From: Chlorobiota bacterium | Lineage (GTDB): Bacteria; Bacteroidota; Ignavibacteria; Ignavibacteriales; Ignavibacteriaceae | Assembly (NCBI GenBank): GCA_008363265.1 | Contig: RHKR01000050.1 | Coordinates: 1-9,851, forward strand | Direction of reading: 5' to 3' | Length of the DNA stretch: 9,851 nt | In this document: one piece after another, positions 1 to 5,505 of the stretch | Layout of the letters: each line of letters starts with the position of its first letter | Position numbering within the stretch: the first letter of the stretch is position 1 | Made by a program: the position numbers and the translations under genes | Notes under the pieces: generated by a model | Seen by the model: only the letters and a program-made list of their open reading frames with translations | The model's database searches: none | Told to the model about the DNA's origin: nothing

Positions 1-1
1 T

Positions 2-532
2 TCTTCCAGTCTTCCTTCTACCGGAAGCCCAAATGCTTATCAAAGTGGTTCGTCTCTTACACAATCATCTATATTATCCCAACAAGGAGTAGTAAACACC
101 GTTCACCTGAAGTGGCGCTTTGGCCTTAAAGAAACCACCGGCAGCAACATCCCCTTTTATGACATTGCGATCCTCGGAAGCGATGACCGGGTCAGGGGGC
201 ATTATGACACCAGGAACGAAGGCAGGGGCTTCGTAACCGGAACTGTCGAAACTTATTTCAACGTGATCAATGAATTGCCTATCGAGTTCAGACTTCCCAT
301 CGTCCCCCGCAGCCTCACCCGCTACCGGGTAAGCCTCGGATTCCAGTTCTTCTACGATGCGGGAATCTCCCGGCCTGAGGGCGGCAGTTACTTCAGCAAC
401 GGGGTGTATCAGCGGGGCTACGGATTCGGAGTGACTTTGGCCGTTCTGCCCTACAATATTGCACGTGCCGAACTTGCTTTTGATGAAAAAGGGAGATCAC
501 AAATAATTCTCGACATTGGACTCTCTTTTTAA
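2..532 (+). CDS. Omp85/BamA-type outer-membrane barrel protein, C-terminal part (5' truncated)
   Basis: This is the last 176 codons of a gene that starts before the window; the frame is open from base 2. Residues 58-68 read AILGSDDRVRG, followed by HY. That V-R-G-aromatic-like element (V64-R65-G66) is the loop-6 signature of Omp85 proteins (BamA, TamA and the Bac_surface_Ag family), which insert or export outer-membrane proteins or lipids. After it come alternating beta-strand segments, an FFYDAG element (about residues 119-124) common in late Omp85 strands, and a terminal DIGLSF. A C-terminal Phe is the usual recognition signal for barrel assembly. Residues 1-29 are rich in Ser and Gln and look like an extended loop. 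Whether this is BamA itself, TamA-like or a patatin-type fusion cannot be told without the N-terminus. The stop codon lies inside the start of the RNase H gene. Confidence 0.75.
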   Translation, partial: SSSLPSTGSPNAYQSGSSLTQSSILSQQGVVNTVHLKWRFGLKETTGSNIPFYDIAILGSDDRVRGHYDTRNEGRGFVTGTVETYFNVINELPIEFRLPIVPRSLTRYRVSLGFQFFYDAGISRPEGGSYFSNGVYQRGYGFGVTLAVLPYNIARAELAFDEKGRSQIILDIGLSF

Positions 533-1280
533 AGCCCCCGACCACCCCTTTAAGGAAATCCTCCTGACCAAGTGTGATGAGATCGCTTCGATCCTTGCCC
601 TGGAAATAAACGGACTGGAATTGCCTTTCACTCTTGCTTCATCGATCAACGAAAAGAACATTTACCACGCTTTTGTCTCGATCCTCCTCAACGGGAAAAG
701 GCAGGGCGCGGTGAATATTTTTTTCAGTCCCAAAAAGAACAGTTTTACTCTAACCACTGACCGCTCGCCTGATGAGATGGTTAACCACCTATACTCTACC
801 GTTACCCTGCCGGCAACTTCTTCGCCCGCGGAGGAGAAACTCGACGGATGGCACATCTTTACCGATGGTTCCTTCAACGGGAAGGATGCCGCGTGGGCAT
901 TCATCATCCTGAAAGACGGGAAGCTCATTGAGGAATCTGCAGGGGCGGTAACCGACCGCAGTCACGTCTCCACATATCAGATAGTAGGTGAGTTCACGGC
1001 TGTAGTTCACGCTCTCAAAAGGTGTGACGAACTGAACATCACTGAGGCCACACTTCACTACGATCTTGACCTTATCGGAAAGATCGCCACCGGCCGATAC
1101 AGGGCCAAAGCCGCGGTTTCCCAATTTTTCCTCGCCGGCGTCACTTCCGCCAACGTCAGGATCACCTGGAACAAAGTGAAAGCCCACAACGGCAATAAAT
1201 GGAACGAAAAGGCCGATAAACTTGCTTCAGGTGTACTGGATCAGAGCAGGCAGGGCAGCTCCGGCAGGCCTCTTCAATAA
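516..1280 (+). CDS. Ribonuclease HI-family protein with an unrecognised N-terminal domain
   Basis: The protein has 254 residues. Residues 111-239 form an RNase HI domain, which cuts the RNA strand of RNA-DNA hybrids (primer and R-loop removal). The catalytic set is visible: D117 (FTDGSF), E159 (GEFTAVVHAL), D183 (HYDLDLIG), H224 (VKAHNG) and D234 (EKADKLA). The spacing, including 10 residues from His to the last Asp, fits E. coli RNase HI (D10, E48, D70, H124, D134). Residues 1-100 are not the caulimovirus-viroplasmin domain often fused to RNase HI. They have mixed alpha/beta character, with basic stretches such as NGKRQG and SPKKNS, and may bind nucleic acid (inference). TTG at 516 is the only plausible start: an in-frame stop sits at 504-506 and the first ATG codon is residue 88. 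GGGAG at 491-495 is rather far upstream. The gene overlaps the barrel gene by 17 nt, which suggests coupled translation. Confidence 0.85.
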   Translation: MDSLFKAPDHPFKEILLTKCDEIASILALEINGLELPFTLASSINEKNIYHAFVSILLNGKRQGAVNIFFSPKKNSFTLTTDRSPDEMVNHLYSTVTLPATSSPAEEKLDGWHIFTDGSFNGKDAAWAFIILKDGKLIEESAGAVTDRSHVSTYQIVGEFTAVVHALKRCDELNITEATLHYDLDLIGKIATGRYRAKAAVSQFFLAGVTSANVRITWNKVKAHNGNKWNEKADKLASGVLDQSRQGSSGRPLQ

Positions 1281-1593
1281 CGCATTTGGCGGCTCATCTT
1301 CCGGTCTGAATATTTCCGTGCAAAAATTTGGAACTTTTTCCCTCTTTAAAATGTCTAATACTTTATAAAGGCAAAAGAGTGTGACCCACATTACATTTTT
1401 GCCATAAACCGGCTTTCAGACCCCTTTTATTTTGGGGTATCAAAAAAAAGCCGTATTTTGCAATGCAAAAAAATCGGAGCATTATAGTCTTTTAGCTACA
1501 CAATTAATTAATAACGACACGACTGCCACGTCAGCCGGTATTTTTTACACTTTGCCTTTATTAATATTTATTCACTAATTCATTGGAGTAGCG
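1281..1593. other. 313-nt AT-rich intergenic region with several inverted repeats
   Basis: I see no ORF, tRNA or recognised riboswitch here. Structures by eye are CTTTATAAAG (1361-1370, a perfect 10-bp palindrome), CCCC/GGGG arms around TTTTATTTT (1420-1438), and TTTTGC-AAT-GCAAAA (1456-1470). None is followed by a T tract on the + strand, so there is no clear terminator for the RNase H gene. The 3' part should hold the promoter and leader of the 82-aa gene. A usable ribosome binding site, GGAG at 1585-1588, stands 5 nt before its ATG. Confidence 0.6.
1456..1488 (+). promoter_or_regulatory. Candidate promoter with palindrome over its -35 element
   Basis: TTGCAA (1458-1463) and TATAGT (1483-1488) are 19 nt apart, slightly long for a sigma70-type promoter. 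The -35 lies inside the 15-bp palindrome TTTTGC-AAT-GCAAAA (1456-1470), which could be an operator. This would give a leader of roughly 100 nt before the 82-aa gene at 1594. It is a weak match, and Bacteroidota primary promoters differ from the E. coli consensus. Confidence 0.25.
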
Positions 1594-1842
1594 ATGAAAA
1601 GCGTAGTTGCAAAGATCGAAAACCCTTTATCTGATCTCATCTCTGACGAGATCTACGAACTCCTTTCAAGCCACAGCCTTATCGACGAAAAAGCTGTTCG
1701 TGATTACCAGATCAGAAAGAAATTCAAACAGCTGAGAGCCGGCAAGGTTTCAGCAGGTGACGCTATCGATACTATCCGTGAAGAGTATCCTTACCTCCAG
1801 TTCGATACAATTCGCAAGATAGTTTACCAGATCAGCAAATAA
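1594..1842 (+). CDS. Small helical protein, possible helix-turn-helix DNA-binding protein (82 aa)
   Basis: I do not recognise a named family. The 82-residue product has no signal peptide or membrane segment, and charged helices dominate. The core runs from LIDEKAVRDYQIRKKFKQLR (about residues 29-48) into a GK-V-S-A-G-D-A-I-D-T-I-REEYPYL segment, then QFDTIRKIVYQI. The last two helices, separated by a short EYPYLQF turn, resemble the paired helices of a helix-turn-helix with T-I-R-K-I-V-Y as recognition helix (inference). The start is well supported: GGAG sits 5 nt upstream of the ATG after a long AT-rich leader. The gene stands alone, with 313 nt before it and an intrinsic terminator after it, so it is probably monocistronic. 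Alternatives are a nucleoid-associated or stress protein. The coding call is good; the function is not known. Confidence 0.7.
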   Translation: MKSVVAKIENPLSDLISDEIYELLSSHSLIDEKAVRDYQIRKKFKQLRAGKVSAGDAIDTIREEYPYLQFDTIRKIVYQISK

Positions 1843-1856
1843 TTTGTTTTATTCAT

Positions 1857-1881
1857 TGCTCCTCGATATATTGTCGGAGCA
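1857..1881 (+). repeat. Inverted repeat / hairpin 1 of three
   Basis: TGCTCC (1857-1862) pairs perfectly with GGAGCA (1876-1881) around a 13-nt loop. It starts 14 nt after the stop of the 82-aa gene. The following sequence (TTTGAAAATATTTT) is AT-rich but has no continuous T tract, so it is at best a weak terminator. Confidence 0.45.
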
Positions 1882-1907
1882 TTTGAAAATATTTTGGTTA
1901 TCAGTTT

Positions 1908-1937
1908 GTTCACCGGTTCTTCCCCTGACCGGTGAAC
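1908..1937 (+). repeat. 10-bp perfect inverted repeat / hairpin 2 of three
   Basis: GTTCACCGGT (1908-1917) and ACCGGTGAAC (1928-1937) form a perfect 10-bp stem around the 10-nt loop TCTTCCCCTG. Each arm contains the self-complementary hexamer ACCGGT. No T tract follows, so it does not look like an intrinsic terminator. It could be an RNA structure or a two-site operator. Confidence 0.65.
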
Positions 1938-1949
1938 CAATAACATAAT

Positions 1950-1980
1950 GCCCGGCGAACCCCCTTGCCGGGCTTTTTAT
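1950..1980 (+). terminator. Rho-independent terminator (hairpin 3 of three)
   Basis: GCCCGGC (1950-1956) pairs perfectly with GCCGGGC (1967-1973) around a 10-nt loop and is followed at once by TTTTTAT. This is a textbook GC stem plus U tract. It would end the transcript of the 82-aa gene. It stops only 17 nt before the ATG of the next gene, which leaves little room for a separate promoter and makes a role as attenuator for the dprA operon possible. Confidence 0.85.
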
Positions 1981-1997
1981 AATTACAGGATTAGGAA

Positions 1998-2285
1998 ATG
2001 GCAAAAAAAGTTCAGACCAGATCATCATCTAAAAAGGTTCCACTCTGGAAGAACCCTTCACCTTTCAAGATATATTTTGACTCGACCAACTATATCCTTC
2101 TTGCAGTTGGAATAGTTGCCCTTATTGTTGGCTTTGTCCTTCTTTCGCAGAAACCGTGGGATACATCCTCCTCATTGGTTGCGGCACCGCTGATCCTTAT
2201 GGCAGCTTATGTGATAATTCTTCCCCTGGCACTCCTTTACAGGAAAAAAGGTCAGGCCGCAGAGGAACCAAAAGAGTCACAATAA
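1998..2285 (+). CDS. DUF3098-like small two-TM membrane protein
   Basis: The protein has 95 residues. A basic N-terminus (about residues 1-18, rich in Lys, Arg and Ser) is followed by FKIYFDSTNYILLAVG and a first membrane helix (about 31-49). A short WDTSSS loop leads to a second helix (about 60-80), and the tail RKKGQAAEEPKESQ is charged. The N-Y-I-L-L-A-x-G-I start of TM1, a GFVLLS end and an AP-L-I-L-M start of TM2 match what I recall of DUF3098, a family common in Bacteroidota and often found beside ftsX. No ftsX lies here. Positive-inside logic puts both ends in the cytoplasm. AGGA at 1987-1990, 7 nt before the ATG, supports the start. It is the first gene of a cluster with EutN/CcmL, DprA and an ABC ATPase, 1 nt from the next gene. 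Function is unknown. Confidence 0.75.
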   Translation: MAKKVQTRSSSKKVPLWKNPSPFKIYFDSTNYILLAVGIVALIVGFVLLSQKPWDTSSSLVAAPLILMAAYVIILPLALLYRKKGQAAEEPKESQ

Positions 2286-2286
2286 A

Positions 2287-2562
2287 ATGTTCCTCGCCAA
2301 GGTTCACGGCAACGTTGTTTCTTCAGTAAAGAACAAGGAACTGAAGGGGCAAAAACTCCTTCTGGTCCGTAAGATCGGCCTTGACGGCGAGTTTATTGAC
2401 AATAAAGATATAATCGCCATCGATTACGTCTCCGCCGGCCCCGGCGACACCGTAATGGTCACTCAGGAAGGTGATGCTGTTCAGCAGATCATCAGCAACA
2501 AGAATTCCCCCGTTCACACTATTATAGTCGGAGTGGTCGACAAGATCTCCGTCACAGTCTGA
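2287..2562 (+). CDS. EutN/CcmL-family bacterial microcompartment vertex protein (lone BMC-P)
   Basis: At 91 residues this has the usual length of the family, whose pentamers cap the corners of carboxysomes and metabolosomes. The pattern runs through the whole protein: MFLAKVHGNVVSSVKN, then LKGQKLLLVRKI (about residues 18-29), D-Y-V-S-A-G-P-G-D-T-V-M-V (about 46-58), and the closing SPVHTIIVGVVDKI (about 74-87). These correspond to the family's V-x-G-x-V-x-x-T-x-K, L-x-G-x-K-L-L-x-V, D-x-x-x-A-G-x-G-D/E-x-V and P-x-x-x-x-I-V-G-I-V-D elements. No BMC-H shell gene or encapsulated enzyme occurs in the window, so this copy is separated from any shell operon. It sits 1 nt after the DUF3098-like gene and 5 nt before dprA, so it is surely co-transcribed. 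No clear ribosome binding site is seen, which suggests translational coupling. It may act in a satellite microcompartment or have been reused for another job; the sequence does not say which. Confidence 0.88.
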   Translation: MFLAKVHGNVVSSVKNKELKGQKLLLVRKIGLDGEFIDNKDIIAIDYVSAGPGDTVMVTQEGDAVQQIISNKNSPVHTIIVGVVDKISVTV

Positions 2563-2567
2563 CACCC

Positions 2568-3698
2568 ATGAGATCGATCCCCCTCGAAGAGTTCATCGCG
2601 CTCCGCCGCCTCCTTAGAAGCTCACAGATAGGAATTGTACGCCTCCGCTCAATGCTCGACGCGTTCGGAAGTGGTGTCGCACTCATTGATACCCCGGCGA
2701 AACAGATAGCCCAGGAAGTGAAGCTATCTGAAGCGGCCTACAAAGGTCTGGTTGACGGCACCGGGAACGGCGACTTCGATGCGGATTACAAAAAAGACCA
2801 CGACTACATCACCAACCTCGGAGGCGCGATCCTTGCATACGGCAAAGATGGCTACCCTTCCCAACTCGCTGATATCTACGATCCCCCCATTCTTCTCTAT
2901 GTGCTCGGTGAGATAAGGGAAGAGGATAAAAAATCGGTAGCGATAGTTGGTACCCGCACCCCGACACCCTACGGAACAAGATCGGCAATGGATATCTCTT
3001 CCGGACTGGTCCGCGAAAATTTCACCGTTGTAAGCGGTCTCGCCCGCGGGATCGACACCACCTCACACAAGGCAGCTCTTGAAGCCGGTGGCAGAACAAT
3101 AGCCGTTCTCGGCAGCGGATTCAGAAACATCTACCCGCAGGAGAACAAGAAAATGGTGAAAGAGATCATGGACGGAAGGGGCGCCGTGATCACCGAATAC
3201 TCCCCCGACACCAAACCCGACGCGATCAATTTCCCAGGCCGGAACCGGATAATCAGCGGACTCTCGCTCGGCGTCCTGGTTGTAGAAGCCGCTGAAAAAG
3301 GTGGTGCCTTGCTTACCGCGGGTTTTGCCATCGACCAGGGGAAGGAAGTGTTTGCAATCCCGGGCAACATCACTTCAGTAAAATCAGGCGGTACGAACAG
3401 ACTGATCCAAAGGGGTGAGGCGAAACTTGTTATCGACACCCTCGATATACTTGATGAACTGAACATCAGGCCTCAGAAAGCCCCCGAACCGGTCGATGAA
3501 TCTGTTCTGGTGGTCCCCGAAGACCTTACAATATTTGAAGAAAAAATCTATTCAGCGATCGCCTTCCAGCCCATTCACATCGACGAGATCGCAAACCTTA
3601 CCGGACTCAATGTTTCTGAGTGCCTTACCACCCTTCTGACACTGGAACTGAAGGGGTATGTAAGACAGCTCCCCGGTAAAAACTTTAAACGGGTCTAA
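2568..3698 (+). CDS. dprA: DNA-processing protein DprA (Smf)
   Basis: DprA binds incoming single-stranded DNA during natural transformation and loads RecA on it. In non-competent bacteria it may help recombination more generally. The product has 376 residues, a normal length. Residues 1-75 are a helical N-terminal domain of SAM/HhH type. The Rossmann-like DprA core follows with VGTRTPTPYG (G128-G136), SGLARGID (156-163), AVLGSGFRNIYPQ, FPGRNRIISGLS (from F222), VVEAAEKGGALLTA and FAIPGNITSVKSGGTNRLIQ. After a linker, about residues 315-376 form the C-terminal winged helix (IFEEKIYSAI, HIDEIANLTGL, LLTLELKGYVRQLPGKNF). All core motifs are intact. The ATG at 2568 lies 5 nt after the EutN/CcmL stop without an obvious ribosome binding site. 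The ABC ATPase gene starts 3 nt after its stop. Confidence 0.96.
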   Translation: MRSIPLEEFIALRRLLRSSQIGIVRLRSMLDAFGSGVALIDTPAKQIAQEVKLSEAAYKGLVDGTGNGDFDADYKKDHDYITNLGGAILAYGKDGYPSQLADIYDPPILLYVLGEIREEDKKSVAIVGTRTPTPYGTRSAMDISSGLVRENFTVVSGLARGIDTTSHKAALEAGGRTIAVLGSGFRNIYPQENKKMVKEIMDGRGAVITEYSPDTKPDAINFPGRNRIISGLSLGVLVVEAAEKGGALLTAGFAIDQGKEVFAIPGNITSVKSGGTNRLIQRGEAKLVIDTLDILDELNIRPQKAPEPVDESVLVVPEDLTIFEEKIYSAIAFQPIHIDEIANLTGLNVSECLTTLLTLELKGYVRQLPGKNFKRV

Positions 3699-3701
3699 AC
3701 C

Positions 3702-4430
3702 ATGATAGTGATCAAGGACCTACACAAGAGCTTCGGCGGCAACAAGGTTTTAAGAGGCCTCGACCTCACAATAAATAAAGGTGAAGCACTCACGATCATC
3801 GGTCGATCCGGCTGCGGAAAATCCGTTCTCCTCAAGCATATCATCGGCCTTCTGAAGCCAGACCAGGGAACCGTAACGGTCGAAGGCCATGATATCAACA
3901 AAATAAAAGAGAAGGATCTCTACGAGCTCCGCAAGAAGTTCGGCTTCCTCTTTCAGGGTGCGGCACTGTTCGATTCAATGACGGTCGGTGAGAATGTCTC
4001 ACTTCCCTTGATCGAAGGTAACACAAAATTCACCCAGACCGAGATCGACAAGGCAGTTGCCGAAAAACTCGAAATGGTCGCCCTCCCCGGCATCGAAAAA
4101 CTGAAACCTGCTGAACTCTCAGGCGGCATGCGCAAAAGGGTGGGTTTGGCCCGTGCCCTCATCACGAACCCCGAGTACATCCTCTACGATGAGCCCACCA
4201 CCGGCCTCGACCCCATCATGAGCGAATCGATCGACAACCTCATCAAGGAACTCAGCGACAAACTAAAGGTAACATCCATCATCGTTACACACGACATGAT
4301 CAGCGTCAACATCGTCGCCGAACGCGTCGCCATGGCCCACGAAGGGAAGATCTACTTTACCGGCACCCCCAAGGAGCTCGTAGCCTCCGAAGATGAAGTG
4401 ATACAGGATTTTATCGCGCGGACCAAGTGA
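3702..4430 (+). CDS. ABC transporter ATP-binding protein, MlaF/Ttg2A type
   Basis: At 242 residues it carries the full ABC ATPase set: Walker A GRSGCGKS (34-41), Q-loop FLFQG (Q85), signature LSGGM (139-143), Walker B YILYDE (159-164, catalytic E164), D-loop TTGLDP (166-171) and switch H197 in IVTHD. FQGAALFDSMTVGENVSLPL and the signature LSGGMRKRVGLARAL are typical of MlaF/Mkl proteins, which power phospholipid transport between the inner and outer membranes together with MlaE permease and MlaD (MCE) proteins. Neither mlaE nor mlaD is in the window, so the partner is encoded elsewhere or the ATPase serves another permease. The gene is the last of the 1998-4430 cluster, 3 nt after dprA. No clear terminator follows it. 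Confidence 0.93.
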   Translation: MIVIKDLHKSFGGNKVLRGLDLTINKGEALTIIGRSGCGKSVLLKHIIGLLKPDQGTVTVEGHDINKIKEKDLYELRKKFGFLFQGAALFDSMTVGENVSLPLIEGNTKFTQTEIDKAVAEKLEMVALPGIEKLKPAELSGGMRKRVGLARALITNPEYILYDEPTTGLDPIMSESIDNLIKELSDKLKVTSIIVTHDMISVNIVAERVAMAHEGKIYFTGTPKELVASEDEVIQDFIARTK

Positions 4431-4435
4431 TTTTC

Positions 4436-4452
4436 AGTGGTTAGTGGTTAGT
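4436..4452 (+). repeat. Short tandem repeat AGTGGTT x2 plus AGT
   Basis: AGTGGTT occurs twice head to tail (4436-4442, 4443-4449), followed by AGT. It starts 6 nt after the ABC ATPase stop and marks the edge between the GC-richer operon and the AT-richer gene pair. It could be a slippage product or an insertion scar; nothing decides between them. Confidence 0.4.
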
Positions 4453-4559
4453 CTGAACTCTGATATCCGGTAGCCTTCCAATAAGTGTTCGCCTTGCTTC
4501 CCTGAAAATCATTATATTTAGTTTCAACTTTACTTAATTCATACAATTAATCACCTCTC

Positions 4560-4793
4560 ATGTCTGATACAAAAGCAAATCTGAAGAAATGGTCGGAGGC
4601 CTGGGAAAAGGCCGGAGTCACTATTCAGGAAGAGTGGGAAGCCCGTTTAACCGCCCCGGATTATCATGCTAATACCATGGCACAGTTCGCAGACATGTTC
4701 AACTACGCGGTAGAAAATTCAACCCCAACCGCAACTTCCGGATTGATCGAAATGCAGAAGTATTTCATGAAGTTGAGGCCGAGAAGTGAATAA
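4560..4793 (+). CDS. Small protein (77 aa) paired with a nucleotidyltransferase; antitoxin-like position
   Basis: This is a soluble, mostly helical 77-residue protein: LKKWSEAWEKAGVTIQEEWEARL (about residues 8-30), then AQFADMFNYAVENS and a conserved-looking end, TSGLIEMQKYFMKLR (about 59-73). From memory, small proteins with an L-x-x-W-x-x-x-W-x-x-A-G start and an S-G-L-(V/I)-E-x-Q-(K/R)-(Y/W)-F-x-x-L-R end often precede AbiEii/DUF6036-like nucleotidyltransferase genes; I know no assigned function. The gene overlaps the next one by 8 nt, the layout of type II/IV toxin-antitoxin genes, where the smaller first gene is usually the antitoxin. The region before the ATG (AATCACCTCTC) lacks a Shine-Dalgarno match. 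It is AT-richer than the upstream operon. The coding call is firm; a role as partner or antitoxin is inference. Confidence 0.72.
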   Translation: MSDTKANLKKWSEAWEKAGVTIQEEWEARLTAPDYHANTMAQFADMFNYAVENSTPTATSGLIEMQKYFMKLRPRSE

Positions 4794-5340
4794 ATTATTC
4801 GAAGCTGCTGCTGAGATTCAGAAATTTTTAAAGTTGAACAAAATCCCCTTTTGTTTTATCGGCGGAATAGCGAACATCCGGTGGGGAGAAATACGGATGA
4901 CCAATGATATTGACTTAATCGTGCTTTCCGGGTTCGGAAATGAGGAGGCGGTAGCTGTTAGATTGCTTGCGAATTTCAGCTCGCGATTATCAGACCCCAT
5001 TCCCTTTGCAATTAATCAACGGGTATTGCTTCTTCTATCTGCTGCTGGTGTACCGATCGATGTTGCTCTCTCAGGATTGGATTTTGAGGAATTAATGATC
5101 TCGAGATCTTCGGAATTTGAAGTGGTCCCCGGCATCAAACTTATCACATGTTCTGCTGAGGATCTTATTATCACCAAGGCGTTCGCGAACAGGCCTAAAG
5201 ACATTCAGGATATTCAAGGTGTGATCACCAGGCAAAAAAAACAACTTGACAAACAGTACATTCTGAGCACTCTTGAACACCTGGCTGAATTAAAAGAAGA
5301 CCGATCAATAGTTCAAAAATTGTCGGAATTCTTGAGATAA
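4786..5340 (+). CDS. Nucleotidyltransferase, AbiEii/DUF6036-like (putative toxin of a TA-type pair)
   Basis: This 184-residue protein has the minimal nucleotidyltransferase fold. FIGGIANIRWGE (from F24, with G26-G27) is followed by R37-x-T39-x-D41-I-D43-L, the two metal-binding acidic residues. A third carboxylate is likely D92 in VPIDVALSG. Then comes SAEDLIITKAFANRPKD (E125, D126, K131, R136, K138, D139), the basic/acidic segment typical of AbiEii and DUF6036-like proteins, and a helical C-terminus (about 145-184). Such enzymes transfer nucleotides to RNA or protein; several are toxins of toxin-antitoxin or phage-defence systems. The GTG start at 4786 is favoured: GAGG at 4775-4778 lies 7 nt upstream, and the first in-frame ATG (residue 38) would cut into the active site. 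The gene is AT-rich compared with the operon before it: bases 4801-4860 contain 20 G+C of 60, against 36 of 60 for 4141-4200. That fits acquisition by transfer. Substrate unknown. Confidence 0.82.
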   Translation: MNKLFEAAAEIQKFLKLNKIPFCFIGGIANIRWGEIRMTNDIDLIVLSGFGNEEAVAVRLLANFSSRLSDPIPFAINQRVLLLLSAAGVPIDVALSGLDFEELMISRSSEFEVVPGIKLITCSAEDLIITKAFANRPKDIQDIQGVITRQKKQLDKQYILSTLEHLAELKEDRSIVQKLSEFLR

Positions 5341-5428
5341 TTTTCAGATCGTGTTTGATTGAAGCAGTTTTGAATTAAATCATACTGTGCGGCATCTCCT
5401 CATTTAATTACATCTCCGCATTTTCTTT

Positions 5429-5457
5429 TTGCTTTTTCATCACCCAAGCCGTATATT
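5429..5457 (+). promoter_or_regulatory. Sigma70-like promoter of rpmB
   Basis: TTGCTT (5429-5434) and TATATT (5452-5457) are exactly 17 nt apart, a good sigma70-type match. Transcription would begin near 5464, leaving a leader of about 40 nt that contains the strong ribosome binding site AGGAG (5493-5497), 8 nt before the rpmB ATG. This fits a separately transcribed ribosomal protein gene. Confidence 0.5.
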
Positions 5458-5505
5458 AACAAACTGTTTTCTAATTTTTTTGAGCAAGAGCCAGGAGTTT
5501 AGTTT

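Noticed and set aside
516..532. Programmed frameshift at the T-run joining the Omp85 and RNase H frames into one protein.
   Set aside because: The barrel ends naturally in a terminal Phe, and an outer-membrane barrel fused to a cytoplasmic nuclease makes no sense. A plain overlap with a TTG start explains the arrangement.
789..1187. A 132-codon - strand frame over the RNase H gene.
   Set aside because: It is antisense to the catalytic core of RNase HI and has no recognisable features or ribosome binding site.
1420..1438. CCCC-TTTTATTTT-GGGG arms as a terminator for the RNase H gene.
   Set aside because: The stem has only about 5 bp and an A run, not a T run, follows on the + strand. Read from the other strand, the T run would come before the stem.
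1978..1983. TATAAT as the promoter -10 for the operon starting at 1998.
   Set aside because: It overlaps the terminator's T tract, has no -35 match 16-18 nt upstream (the bases there are in the terminator stem and loop), and would start transcription at about the ribosome binding site.
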